From Bacteroidota bacterium (GTDB taxonomy: Bacteria; Bacteroidota; Bacteroidia; Chitinophagales; JADJOU01): a stretch of DNA of 59,298 nt. The position numbers were made by a program, and so were the translations under genes. This document shows, piece by piece, positions 11,001 to 19,223 of the stretch (its first letter is position 1; each line of letters opens with the position of its first letter). Under the pieces are notes generated by a model. That model made no database searches. It worked only from the letters and a program-made list of their open reading frames with translations, and had not been told where the DNA came from. The stretch is from assembly GCA_016713645.1 (NCBI GenBank), contig JADJOU010000022.1, positions 1 through 59,298 of the forward strand. The letters run 5' to 3'.

Positions 11001-11128
11001 GGAACAATTTCTGGGAGAGTATGGAGAATAGATTGGGCAATAATCCGCTATTCTTTGACTATGTTACACCGCATAAAAATTTAGGAGCTCTATTTATCCG
11101 CGCATATTATTACATGGTCGGTGTATAA
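8040..11128 (+). CDS. Large secreted protein of unknown function with internal duplication and clan-CD-like His/Cys motif (one frameshift)
   Basis: A signal peptide (MSIKNFILVIGILLLSQNTWA) begins a ~1029-residue protein. Two helical segments are related: around residue 178 (VEEVALFAPLTAKKYLF, later YILINDLVDG) and around residue 520 (IAQAALCAPNSAKRYLY, later YFLLNEIVRG). The similarity continues for over 150 residues (ELIYTMIYGNKEL against EIYALMVYGQEEL). Near the C-terminus, IIHRGHSYH (His916) and FLFLGSCGGHY (Cys939) resemble the His and Cys blocks of clan CD peptidases and CHAT domains, though 23 residues apart is short. A single missing C near 10883 breaks the frame; the other frame continues NAQTLATKQIGSKSVNDPVF to a stop at 11126-11128. 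The next gene starts inside this stop region. Function unknown; protease activity is only a suggestion. Confidence 0.75.
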
Positions 11129-11603
11129 GTCGATACTAGATAAAGCAAAAAGTCAACAACCCGCGATTCAGCGATTGTTTAAGCGATTGAAGAAAAAAAA
11201 ATCTGCTGAACTAGATCCCATTTTTCATGAAGAACACGAGCGCGCTTTCAGTGAAATTGACTGCATGCAATGCGCCAATTGCTGTAAGACGACCAGTCCC
11301 ATCGTTGAACAAAAAGATATACAGCGAATATCCGCACACCTCAAAATCACAGGCGGTGACTTTGTACAGAAATACTTGCTCATGGATGAAGATGGTGACT
11401 GTGTATTCAAACAAACGCCCTGCCCTTTTCTATTAGCTGACAATGCCTGCAGCATATATGAATCCCGACCAAAAGCATGCAGTGAATACCCACACACGAA
11501 TCGAAAGAATATGCATGCCATTCTTGACATCACCTATGAAAACACGTTTATCTGTCCAGCAGTCGCGAAGATTGTTGAGAAAATACAAAAGATTTACGAT
11601 TGA
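11121..11603 (+). CDS. YkgJ-type cysteine-cluster protein
   Basis: The product has the CxxCxxCC signature (CMQCANCCK) near residue 48, plus later cysteines at TPCPF, NACSIY, KACSEYPH and FICPA. This fits the YkgJ/UPF0153 family, thought to bind zinc or an iron-sulfur cluster; its role is not settled. The start is a GTG at 11121 that overlaps the stop of the preceding gene (GTGTATAA), suggesting translational coupling. The last three residues and stop (IYD) come from the ACGATTGACGA repeat word that begins here, so its natural end may have been replaced. Confidence 0.85.
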   Translation: MYKSILDKAKSQQPAIQRLFKRLKKKKSAELDPIFHEEHERAFSEIDCMQCANCCKTTSPIVEQKDIQRISAHLKITGGDFVQKYLLMDEDGDCVFKQTPCPFLLADNACSIYESRPKACSEYPHTNRKNMHAILDITYENTFICPAVAKIVEKIQKIYD

Positions 11604-11778
11604 CGATATACGAATTACGATGTACGATTTACGATGTACGATTGAATTTAGCGGAATTAAATGATTTTGGAATTAGAATTTTGAATTGAGATTTCCCACA
11701 ACTCACCTCTTACAACTCAACTCTTACAACTCACAACCAACACCCAACATCCAACAACGGACACCCAACAACGAACAA
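11590..11778. repeat. Modular intergenic repeat array (locus 2)
   Basis: The stretch consists of ATTTACGATTGACGATATACG and ACGAATTACGATGTACGA words, then AACTCACCTCTTACAACTCA and CCAACACCCAACATCC words. It supplies the stop codon of the YkgJ-like gene on the left and abuts, or supplies, the stop of the gamma-carbonic anhydrase gene on the right. Confidence 0.7.
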
Positions 11779-12294
11779 CTAAGAACGAAACCAAGAAGCA
11801 TACATCACATAATTATTAGAGATTCGATCGAGTAAATCTTTTTGCAATTCTATGTCCAATGTTTTAATTTGTTTGGCTGGGATACCTGCATAAACAGTTC
11901 CCGAAAGCACTCTAGTTCCTTCCGTCACCACAGAACCCGCACCGATTATCGCGTTTTTTTCTATGTATACATTGTCCATGACAATGGCGCCCATGCCGAT
12001 CAAAACATTGTCTTCAATCGTGCATCCGTGCACGATGGCTCGATGTCCGATGGAGACATTATTGCCAATATTGACTGGGCAGCGCTGATAAGTGGAATGC
12101 AGAATAGCCCCGTCTTGCACATTGACTTTATTGCCCATCTTGATATAATGCACATCCCCTCGAACGACGGCATTAAACCATACGGAGCATTCTTCGCCCA
12201 TGGTTACTTCCCCCACCACCGTGGCATTTTCAGCGATATAACAAGATGTTGGAATGATTGGACTTTTTCCTTGAACGGGTAAGATGAGTGGCAT
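11779..12294 (-). CDS. Gamma-type carbonic anhydrase / hexapeptide-repeat protein
   Basis: The 171 residues form a left-handed beta-helix of hexapeptide repeats with a C-terminal helix. Residues known from Cam-type gamma-carbonic anhydrases are in place: Arg45 and Asp47 (VVRGDVHY), Gln60 and Asp61 (NVQDGAILH), and three candidate zinc histidines, His66, His84 and His89 (IGHRAIVHG). The proton-shuttle glutamates of archaeal Cam are not evident, as in many YrdA/PaaY-like relatives whose activity varies. It acts in the cytoplasm as a trimer, if typical. Start MPLILPVQGKSPIIP is normal. Repeat words flank both ends of the gene. Confidence 0.88.
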   Translation of the reverse strand: MPLILPVQGKSPIIPTSCYIAENATVVGEVTMGEECSVWFNAVVRGDVHYIKMGNKVNVQDGAILHSTYQRCPVNIGNNVSIGHRAIVHGCTIEDNVLIGMGAIVMDNVYIEKNAIIGAGSVVTEGTRVLSGTVYAGIPAKQIKTLDIELQKDLLDRISNNYVMYASWFRS

Positions 12295-12299
12295 AATTA

Positions 12300-12470
12300 T
12301 TTGATTTACGATTGACGAATTACGATGTACGATTTTTGATTTACGAATTTTGATTTCCGCCTATGCACTACCGATGTACGATTTTCTCTCTGAACGTCAT
12401 TGCGGGCTTGACCCGCAATCTGTTTTACGATTAAAGAATTGCGATTTCAAATTGACAATTCCTGCATGCC
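12300..12470. repeat. Modular intergenic repeat array (locus 3) with hairpin
   Basis: ATTTACGATTGACGAATTACG and ATGTACGATTTTTGA words alternate here. At 12399-12419 lies an inverted repeat, ATTGCGGG-CTTGA-CCCGCAAT, resembling short palindromic elements found in many genomes. It separates the gamma-carbonic anhydrase and gmhB genes, both on the minus strand. Confidence 0.65.
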
Positions 12471-12491
12471 TAATATTGCGTGACTAAAAGG

Positions 12492-13046
12492 TCAATTATC
12501 CACTTGCAAAGTTCGCGCAAATTCCATCAGCGATTTATATGTTGCATCCACTTTCAAATCTTTATCTCCCACAAAGGCATTTGGATTGTGAATGCGCACG
12601 CAATGCATATCCAGTCTGTTCCCAAATTCCATATCAGAATCACTATCTCCGACCATAATAGATTTATGAAAATCAATCATCGGAAATTCCTCTTTAGCCT
12701 CTAGCGCCATACCGATTTCTGGTTTTCTGCACTTCGGTTGAATGGAAGACAAATGCGGACAATAATAAACAGCATCAATCCTTCCTCCTTTGGCGGCAAT
12801 GGCTTCACACATGCTGAAATGAATTTCCTCCAAGGTCTGTTGCGACATCAATCCCTTTCCCACGCCTTGTTGATTAGTCACTACTACAATTTTACCAAAA
12901 TGTTTAGACAGGACAGCAATCGCCTCTGCACTTCCCTCTATGAATTCAAACTCCGACCACTGCGTCACATATTCATTCGGGAGATGCCGATTGATTACGC
13001 CATCTCTATCGAGAAACAAGGTCCATGTTTTGTCAATTTGCATCAT
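12492..13046 (-). CDS. gmhB: D-glycero-beta-D-manno-heptose 1,7-bisphosphate 7-phosphatase-like HAD hydrolase
   Basis: This is a HAD-IIIA phosphatase. Motif I is FLDRDGVIN (nucleophile and acid Asp), motif II VVTNQQGVGKG, motif III KCRKPEIGM, and motif IV MVGDSDSDMEFG. CPH with KCRKP includes likely zinc-loop cysteines. GmhB removes the 7-phosphate of heptose bisphosphate on the way to ADP- or GDP-heptose for surface glycans. An HddC-like nucleotidyltransferase lies at 13793-14500 on the same strand, which supports a GDP-heptose role. Related histidinol phosphatases share the fold, so substrate is inferred. Two ATGs stand together at the start. Confidence 0.87.
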   Translation of the reverse strand: MMQIDKTWTLFLDRDGVINRHLPNEYVTQWSEFEFIEGSAEAIAVLSKHFGKIVVVTNQQGVGKGLMSQQTLEEIHFSMCEAIAAKGGRIDAVYYCPHLSSIQPKCRKPEIGMALEAKEEFPMIDFHKSIMVGDSDSDMEFGNRLDMHCVRIHNPNAFVGDKDLKVDATYKSLMEFARTLQVDN

Positions 13047-13143
13047 TTACACGACTAAAATACATGTTTATTTTTTATACAAGTGAGAATCAATGGTTCA
13101 ATTGTAAATTAATTGCTTATTTTTATTTTAACAATTGGACAAG

Positions 13144-13426
13144 ATGAATATACTTCAAAAAAGATGATGGCGAAAATGGCCTGTTTTATATTGAGCAAGA
13201 GGATAAAATCTTAGCTGAAATGACCTATTCATGGGCAGGAGCAAATAGAATCATCATCAATCATACAGAAGTGAGCGAGACACTATCAGGCAAAGGGATT
13301 GGCAAAGAACTAATTGCCAAAGCTGTTGAATTCGCACGCGCTAATAATATCAAGATAAGTCCTGTTTGTCCCTATGCCAAGACTGTATTTGAAAAGACGG
13401 AAGCATATTCAACTGTATTATTTTAA
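13144..13426 (+). CDS. GCN5-related N-acetyltransferase, NATD1/YjdJ-type (start disrupted)
   Basis: The product is a short (~93 residue) acetyltransferase fold of the Acetyltransf_CG type. It has FYIEQEDKILAEMTYSW, then the acetyl-CoA-binding turn SGKGIGKELIAKAVEFA, and the family ending CPYAKTVFEK. In-frame sequence is open from 13148, but the only nearby ATG (13144) is one frame off, so a one-base indel probably sits just after it; an internal ATG at 13220 would cut off the first strands. Its neighbour 9 bases downstream is a YjdI-type ferredoxin-like protein, the same pairing as E. coli yjdJ/yjdI. Confidence 0.82.
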
Positions 13427-13435
13427 TCATTTTTT

Positions 13436-13660
13436 ATGGACAAAAACAATATCACCAAAGAATATTCCAACGGAGAAATCACCATCGTTTGGCAATCCGG
13501 AAAATGCGCGCATTCAGGCAATTGCGTGCGCAATTTATCCTCCGTATTTAGACCCAAAGAACAACCCTGGATAAATGTTTCAGGTGCAAGTTCAGAAGAA
13601 ATCAGGGCAGCCGTTTCTAAATGTCCCTCAGGGGCATTGTCTATTCGAGATATAGAATAA
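13436..13660 (+). CDS. YjdI-type divergent 4Fe-4S mono-cluster protein
   Basis: This 74-residue protein matches the Fer4_19 family. It opens with ITKEYSNGEITIVWQSGKC, has CAHSGNC with cluster cysteines, then PWINVSGASSEEIRAAV and the terminal KCPSGALS. The single cluster would be held by the three early cysteines and the C-terminal one. The family's role is unknown; it is often encoded beside a small GNAT protein, as here. The 132 bases to the next gene show nothing recognisable. Confidence 0.88.
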   Translation: MDKNNITKEYSNGEITIVWQSGKCAHSGNCVRNLSSVFRPKEQPWINVSGASSEEIRAAVSKCPSGALSIRDIE

Positions 13661-13792
13661 TCGGATGTGTTTTCACTTTATCATCAATCTACTTGATTAG
13701 AATTGGACTCCTGCTGCGGTGAATGCAACTGTATATTGTCCCTTTGCAACAGATGATCTGATATGCATATTCCCACTTAAATTTGCGTCCTA

Positions 13793-14500
13793 TTATTCTC
13801 TCGTAAAATATTGAGGGATCTCCTCCTGCCCACGCGCGTAATCATCGGGAATGCCAATATCGATAAAATATTCCTCAAAGGGAATTCCGCAAATCTGCAA
13901 ATCTGTGGTGTATTTCTGCAGAAAATCTACTTCAAGCGAAAATTTTTGAGGTAAATCATAACCATCAAAACAAGACTTATTCAACGCATAGATGCCGCCA
14001 TTGATATAGCCCCGCTCAATATATTTCTTCTCCTCAAATTCTGATATGATGCCTCCATGCAACTGCACAGTACCATATCGATCAGAAGCCAAGACTTCTT
14101 TCAAGGCAATTGAAATAGCTGATTTATTTGTGCTGTGTTTCTCAACAAAATAGGCCAAATCGATGGGAAAGAATGTATCGCCATTGACTAAAATAATGTC
14201 TTCGCCTACCTGTTTCATGCATTGAAATGTTGCACCACCTGTGCCTAACAATTCATACTCGACAATGTATTCAATCGAAGCTCCCTCAAATTGATTGCCA
14301 AAATAGGATTCGATGGTCTCCGATTTATAGCCAACCGACAGGATAATGCGCTCGATGCCGCATTTGCGCAACCATTTCATTTGATAATATAAAAAAGGCT
14401 TATCGCCAATCGGTGCCATGGGCTTGGGCAATGCTGCCACCACTGATTGCAACCTCGTGCCCAATCCGCCTGCTAGAATAACGGCCGTTTTGATTTGCAT
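13793..14500 (-). CDS. hddC: Nucleotidyltransferase, D-glycero-D-manno-heptose 1-phosphate guanylyltransferase-like (HddC)
   Basis: The N-terminus has the sugar-nucleotidyltransferase signature AVILAGGLGTRL with the downstream Lys in LPKPMAPI. It is followed by ILVNGDTFF, with metal-binding Asp, and YINGGIYALNK, characteristic of HddC/RfbF-like enzymes. The C-terminal FIDIGIPDDYARGQEEI is also typical. Such enzymes activate heptose 1-phosphate with GTP, or hexose 1-phosphates, for surface glycans. The gmhB-like gene nearby favours heptose. It is separated by 5 bases from the upstream secreted-protein gene on the same strand. Confidence 0.83.
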   Translation of the reverse strand: MQIKTAVILAGGLGTRLQSVVAALPKPMAPIGDKPFLYYQMKWLRKCGIERIILSVGYKSETIESYFGNQFEGASIEYIVEYELLGTGGATFQCMKQVGEDIILVNGDTFFPIDLAYFVEKHSTNKSAISIALKEVLASDRYGTVQLHGGIISEFEEKKYIERGYINGGIYALNKSCFDGYDLPQKFSLEVDFLQKYTTDLQICGIPFEEYFIDIGIPDDYARGQEEIPQYFTRE

Positions 14501-14505
14501 AGACC

Positions 14506-14868
14506 TTATTTCTTTACGGGAGTGGTTTTCGCCTTTGCCTTTGGCTTGACATATTTGCGTATAGATGTGATGTGAAGCGGCGTTCCAATCATTCTAGCAT
14601 AGATAGGCACCTTGCCCACAATACCCCCAAAAACAATTTTCATTCCATCGACTTCATATTCCTTTTTGAGATTGAATGGAAGAAAAGTATGGTAAGTATT
14701 TTGCTCGGGAATGCTCACATCAATTAAATAGGAATCACCAAACAACCTGATAGTGCCGGGCATATTTGAAACAGATTTTTCAATTTCATAGCCTTTCAAC
14801 ACTTCCACTTGCGCAGATGAAATAAACGGAAAAGAAAACAAGAAAAAAACAGGGAGAATAAACTTCAT
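14506..14868 (-). CDS. Small secreted protein of unknown function
   Basis: The 120-residue product has a signal peptide (MKFILPVFFLFSFPFISSAQ) and then about 80 residues with alternating beta-prone segments (GTIRLFGDSYLIDVSIP, MKIVFGGIVGKVPIYARM). It ends in a Lys/Pro-rich basic tail (KPKAKAKTTPVKK). I recognise no family. It lies directly upstream of the HddC-like gene, but nothing links the two functions. A second ATG sits one codon upstream at 14871. Confidence 0.7.
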   Translation of the reverse strand: MKFILPVFFLFSFPFISSAQVEVLKGYEIEKSVSNMPGTIRLFGDSYLIDVSIPEQNTYHTFLPFNLKKEYEVDGMKIVFGGIVGKVPIYARMIGTPLHITSIRKYVKPKAKAKTTPVKK

Positions 14869-14956
14869 CATGTATTAATTTGATACGAACAAATTTGCGA
14901 ATTAAATTTAATATTCCAAGTTAAAAAATACAAATCAATCGCTCGAACGCTCTTGG

Positions 14957-16660
14957 CTATTCGTGAACTTTGATATCTTTAATATTCAACTGTAAACTCA
15001 CTACGCCATTCCACTCATTCTCTTCAATGGAATAACAAATATCAAAAAGTTTGCCCGCTTGAATATCGCTGATATGCGCGCCAAATCCCCAACCCAACGC
15101 ACTGATTCGATTATTCATCTCATCCACCAAATCCAATTTGAGGTGATTCTCACCAATCTTTTTGGAATAGCCACCATCGCAAAGATTGCGCGTACAAAAA
15201 ACGGGATTCATATTGGCAGGACCAAATGGCGCCATTTGCTTGAGAATGTGATAGAATTTTTGACTGATTTCATAGAGCCAAAGTTCCGCATCCACTTCAA
15301 TCTCCGGAACCAACATATCGTCCGTAATGACTTGCCTTCCGGCTTCTTCGAATCTTTCAATAAAATCACCTACTTGGTCTTTGTGCAAGGTCAAGCCAGC
15401 AGCAAAATCATGTCCACCAAATTTCACCAACAAATCTGCGCATGACTTTATCCCTTCATATATGCTGAAGCCCTTGATTGATCTCGCAGATCCTGTCAAC
15501 AAACCATCTTCATTCTCCGCCAAGATAATAGTCGGTCTATAATATTTCTCTACGATGCGCGATGCGACAATCCCCACGACTCCTTTATGCCAAGCCTTGC
15601 TAAACAAAACTAGGGTGCGCTTCGATTGAATATTGCCCATTTCCTCAATCTGTATATTGGCCTCTTGAGTAATCAGCAAATCAATCTGCTTTCTATCTGC
15701 ATTGATATCGTGTAAATTTGCCGATAATTCGCGGGCCTCTTCAAAACTCGTGCACATCAGCAATTCCACCGCAGCGTTTGCATGCGCCAATCTGCCAGGC
15801 GCATTGATGCGCGGACCAATCATAAACACGAGGTCCATAATGCTCATATCCTTTTTCACCTTTTGATTTTCCATCATCGCCTTAAATGCTGGCAGCGGAT
15901 TCTGGTTGAATTTTGCTAAACCAAAATAGGCCAAGACTCGATTCTCATCGACAATGGGTACAATATCCGATGCGATCGATGCGCAAGTCAAATCGATTAA
16001 ATCCAAATAATGAGTTGATGGCAATTTATACTGAATACTCAAGGCTTGGCAGAGTTTAAAACCCACGCCACAGCCGCTCAATTCTTTAAATGGATAGGAA
16101 CAAGATTTCTTCTTCGGGTCTAAAACCGCGATGGCATCAGGCAATACATCCGATGGCAAGTGATGGTCGCAGATGATGAAATCGACATTTCTCGCTTTGG
16201 CATAGGCCACTTGATCCACGGCAGTAACTCCGCAATCCAAAGCGATAATCAAATCTACGCCCTGTTCTACTGCCCAATCCAATCCCTGATAGGATACCCC
16301 ATACCCTTCGGAATATCGATCGGGAATATAAAAGCAAGTATTGTCATAAAAATTTTTGAAAAATAAACTTATCAGCGAAACAGCGGTAGTCCCATCGACA
16401 TCGTAATCTCCATAAAACATAATCTTTTCGCCGTTTTCAATCGCTCGACCAATGCGATCGACGGCAGCTTGCATGCCATCCATTAAAAAGGGGTCGTGCA
16501 ATTGCTCCAAGGTGGGTCTAAAAAATGTCTTGGCATCATCGAATGTCTCAATGCCTCGCTGAACCAAAATTTGACATATGATCGGATGCACTTTCAATGC
16601 ATCGCAAAAGGCTGCTTTCTTGGCTTCATCCGCCTGTTTAATCTTCCATCTCTTCTCCAT
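14957..16660 (-). CDS. recJ: Single-stranded-DNA-specific exonuclease RecJ
   Basis: RecJ degrades single-stranded DNA 5' to 3' in recombination and mismatch repair. The DHH-family motifs are intact: FYGDYDVDGTTA (residues ~82-93), ALDCGVTA, ICDHHLPSD, the SGCGVGFKL region, and the DHHA1-type motif GPRINAPGRLAHA. KFGGHDFAAGLTL and the C-terminal OB-fold region follow. Length 567 is normal. It is divergently transcribed from the wzz-like gene. Confidence 0.96.
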   Translation of the reverse strand: MEKRWKIKQADEAKKAAFCDALKVHPIICQILVQRGIETFDDAKTFFRPTLEQLHDPFLMDGMQAAVDRIGRAIENGEKIMFYGDYDVDGTTAVSLISLFFKNFYDNTCFYIPDRYSEGYGVSYQGLDWAVEQGVDLIIALDCGVTAVDQVAYAKARNVDFIICDHHLPSDVLPDAIAVLDPKKKSCSYPFKELSGCGVGFKLCQALSIQYKLPSTHYLDLIDLTCASIASDIVPIVDENRVLAYFGLAKFNQNPLPAFKAMMENQKVKKDMSIMDLVFMIGPRINAPGRLAHANAAVELLMCTSFEEARELSANLHDINADRKQIDLLITQEANIQIEEMGNIQSKRTLVLFSKAWHKGVVGIVASRIVEKYYRPTIILAENEDGLLTGSARSIKGFSIYEGIKSCADLLVKFGGHDFAAGLTLHKDQVGDFIERFEEAGRQVITDDMLVPEIEVDAELWLYEISQKFYHILKQMAPFGPANMNPVFCTRNLCDGGYSKKIGENHLKLDLVDEMNNRISALGWGFGAHISDIQAGKLFDICYSIEENEWNGVVSLQLNIKDIKVHE

Positions 16661-16708
16661 TGTAAATATATTTTTTTCTTTTCTCTACATTTAATTTGCC
16701 AAAATAAG

Positions 16709-16716
16709 CAAAAATA
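16709..16716 (-). promoter_or_regulatory. Possible -7 box for recJ (TATTTTTG)
   Basis: Read on the minus strand, the bases give TATTTTTG, a match to TAnnTTTG. It lies about 48 bases before the recJ ATG. No -33 element is convincing. Confidence 0.35.
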
Positions 16717-16774
16717 TAACAGATTCATCTAGGATTCTATGCAGATTAATGGGAATCAATTGACATTTTTCCGC

Positions 16775-16782
16775 TAAGTTTG
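16775..16782 (+). promoter_or_regulatory. -7 promoter box (TAAGTTTG) for the Wzz-like gene
   Basis: TAAGTTTG matches TAnnTTTG and lies 22 bases before the ATG at 16805. With the recJ box it forms a divergent promoter region about 145 bases long. Confidence 0.5.
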
Positions 16783-16804
16783 TGCATCTTCCTAAAAATT
16801 GCTT

Positions 16805-17767
16805 ATGAACAATCACTCCCTCAGCGAATTCAATTTAATCGATCTATTAAAAGTGGCCTATCAAAAGAGGAAAATCATCCTTTGGTTGACTGGAATCGCT
16901 TTTATTGTATCCATCGCAGTGGCGCTGCTCTTGCCCGTCTATTACAAATCTTCAGCCATCTTCTATCCGACCAATCTCGGTCTATCAGATAGAACCACGA
17001 TATTCAGCGATGAGCAGAATGGATCTGATTTCTCCTACTATGGAACGAAACACGATGCCAATCGCATACTCTCCTTGGCGATGAGCGGAAAAATCGTCGA
17101 TTTTGCCATCAATTATTTTGACTTAGCCAAGCACTATGGCTATGATACCAGTTCAGAAAAATATTGGAGAACCAATGTTAAAAAGGAATTCCTAGAGAAC
17201 TATTCCATCATCAAAACGGATAAAGACGCCATTGAAATCACCCTATACGATACAGATAGGGAATTATGCGCCAAAATTGTCAATACGATCGTAGAAAAAA
17301 TTGACGAGCACGTAAAAACGCCTATCAATATTGGGAAAGCGCGCGTCATGATTATGTTGGACAAACAAATTAAATCCAAAGAATTAGAAATTGGAAGTTT
17401 AACGGATCAAATTGTAGCCATCAAAAGCGAATTTAAAATCAGCACCATCGGCGCAGGAATCAACACGAGTTTTTCTGGCTCCAATGTCCAACAAGTAGAA
17501 AAATGCAAAATTCTCTTCGCCAAACAACAAGATTTGTTGGAGGAATTAAAGGAGATCAACAATGTATATGCGCAATATAAAGTCTCTGCGGAAGACAATG
17601 TATCTGCAGTGACTATTCTCGAGAACGCCTATCCAGCGGAGAAAAAATCGAAACCCATCCGTTGGTTGATTGTCGCATTGGGAACCTCTTTGACCTTCCT
17701 ATTGAGTGTATTCGGAGCGCTTTTATTCGAACAGTTAAAATCCGTCAGAGAGAAAGTTATCGCCTAA
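16805..17767 (+). CDS. Wzz-type polysaccharide chain-length determinant
   Basis: A first membrane helix (IILWLTGIAFIVSIAVALLL, residues ~30-50), the Wzz motif YYKSSAIFYPTN, a long periplasmic helical region, and a second helix near the C-terminus (WLIVALGTSLTFLLSVFGAL) define a polysaccharide co-polymerase. No cytoplasmic kinase domain is fused. The start at 16805 (ATG) is preferred to an upstream TTG at 16799. Such proteins set the length of O-antigen or exopolysaccharide chains in the inner membrane. The next gene, 4 bases away, is O-antigen ligase/polymerase-like, so the two form an operon. Confidence 0.87.
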   Translation: MNNHSLSEFNLIDLLKVAYQKRKIILWLTGIAFIVSIAVALLLPVYYKSSAIFYPTNLGLSDRTTIFSDEQNGSDFSYYGTKHDANRILSLAMSGKIVDFAINYFDLAKHYGYDTSSEKYWRTNVKKEFLENYSIIKTDKDAIEITLYDTDRELCAKIVNTIVEKIDEHVKTPINIGKARVMIMLDKQIKSKELEIGSLTDQIVAIKSEFKISTIGAGINTSFSGSNVQQVEKCKILFAKQQDLLEELKEINNVYAQYKVSAEDNVSAVTILENAYPAEKKSKPIRWLIVALGTSLTFLLSVFGALLFEQLKSVREKVIA

Positions 17768-17771
17768 TTCC

Positions 17772-19223
17772 ATGAGCGAATTGAATTCCATCCATAAAGA
17801 GAAACCTATGCTCACCCAGCCGCTATTCCTATTTGGATTGGCGTCTGTTGTATGCATCATGATGGGATTTGCCCTCGATCAATCCATGCTCTTTTTATTG
17901 CCTTTTGTTCTCATCGTCATCGGCTATTTCTTCCTCAATTTTCAAGTCTTCTATTTCTTGCTATTGGCTTCTATTCCGCTCTGCTTGGAATTTGAATTGC
18001 CCGGGGGAATATCTACCGATTTGCCTTCCGAGCCTCTATGTGTGGCATTGATGGGCGCTGCATTCATTTATCTCGCGGTAAAAAGAAAAAGCATCGATTT
18101 TCATTTCCTAAAACACCCCATCGCCATCGCGCTATTCATCACGCTTCTCTGGGCGATGATTTCCACGATGCAATCGGTGAATCACCTTGTTTCCATCAAA
18201 TATTGTCTCAGTAAAATATGGTTTATCACCACTTATTTTATTTTGACCATCCTCTTGGTGAATAGTCCTGAAAAACTCAAGCATTTGTTTTGGTTTTTCT
18301 TCATTCCGCTATTCGCCACCGTGGTTTATACTTTGGCCATGCACTCTACCATGGGTTTTTCCTTCGAAAATGTCAACAACGCCTCTTTGCCTTTTTATAG
18401 AAATCACGTCATCTATGCAGCTGTCGTCACTATATTTTATCCCTTGATCTGGATTGCTGCGACTTGGTATCCCCGTGGAAGTTTCATCAGACAATTTTTA
18501 AAATTCAACCAATTCTTTTTCTTGGTCGCCATCTATTTCTCCTATACAAGAGCATGTTTATTGGCCATCATCGTTGGCGCGCTCTATTATTTTGTGATCA
18601 AATTCAAATTGGTGAAAGTGTCGGTTATTACAGCGATTATAGGCTTATTTCTCTTCACGGGATATATGTTTTACGACAATAAATATTTACAATTTGCCCC
18701 AGAATATACCAAGACCATTTACCACGATAGTTACGACAATCACCTTGAGGCAACATTTGAAGGGCATGATGCATCGAGTATGGAGCGAATCAATATGTGG
18801 ATTGGCGCATTGAGAACATTTCCGCATTTTCCCTTCTTTGGTACAGGACCAGGCAATTTCTATCCCACCTATAAATCTTATACGGTCATTCACTTCAATA
18901 CTTGGGTGAGCGATAATGAACAACATCTGTCTTGTCACAATTACTTCTTATTGATGTTGGTCGAACAGGGCATATTTGGATTGCTATTTTTCTTGGTATT
19001 GACCTGTTTTATTTTCTTCCACATCGAGCATAAATACAGCGCTTCAAAATCACCTGATCGGCGCAGAGCAATTGCCGCGATTGGCATTGCGATGGTCATG
19101 CTCTATGTAAATCTCACCTTGAGTGATTTGATTGAGACGACAAAAATAGGCGGATTGTTTTTTATCTTATTGGCCTTGCTGGTGAATATTGACAAGCTGG
19201 TGCCTGAAAAGAATGCTATTTAA
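17772..19223 (+). CDS. O-antigen ligase/polymerase-like integral membrane protein
   Basis: About 12 hydrophobic segments span the 483 residues. The Wzy_C/WaaL region shows FSYTRACLLA, a large periplasmic loop with FFGTGPGNFYPTYKSY, and HNYFLLMLVEQGIFGLLFF, whose conserved His and Glu-Gln-Gly are typical. Members either polymerise glycan repeats or attach O-antigen to lipid A-core; sequence alone does not separate these. It follows the Wzz-like gene closely and converges with the DUF58 gene, overlapping it by 8 bases. Confidence 0.86.
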   Translation: MSELNSIHKEKPMLTQPLFLFGLASVVCIMMGFALDQSMLFLLPFVLIVIGYFFLNFQVFYFLLLASIPLCLEFELPGGISTDLPSEPLCVALMGAAFIYLAVKRKSIDFHFLKHPIAIALFITLLWAMISTMQSVNHLVSIKYCLSKIWFITTYFILTILLVNSPEKLKHLFWFFFIPLFATVVYTLAMHSTMGFSFENVNNASLPFYRNHVIYAAVVTIFYPLIWIAATWYPRGSFIRQFLKFNQFFFLVAIYFSYTRACLLAIIVGALYYFVIKFKLVKVSVITAIIGLFLFTGYMFYDNKYLQFAPEYTKTIYHDSYDNHLEATFEGHDASSMERINMWIGALRTFPHFPFFGTGPGNFYPTYKSYTVIHFNTWVSDNEQHLSCHNYFLLMLVEQGIFGLLFFLVLTCFIFFHIEHKYSASKSPDRRRAIAAIGIAMVMLYVNLTLSDLIETTKIGGLFFILLALLVNIDKLVPEKNAI

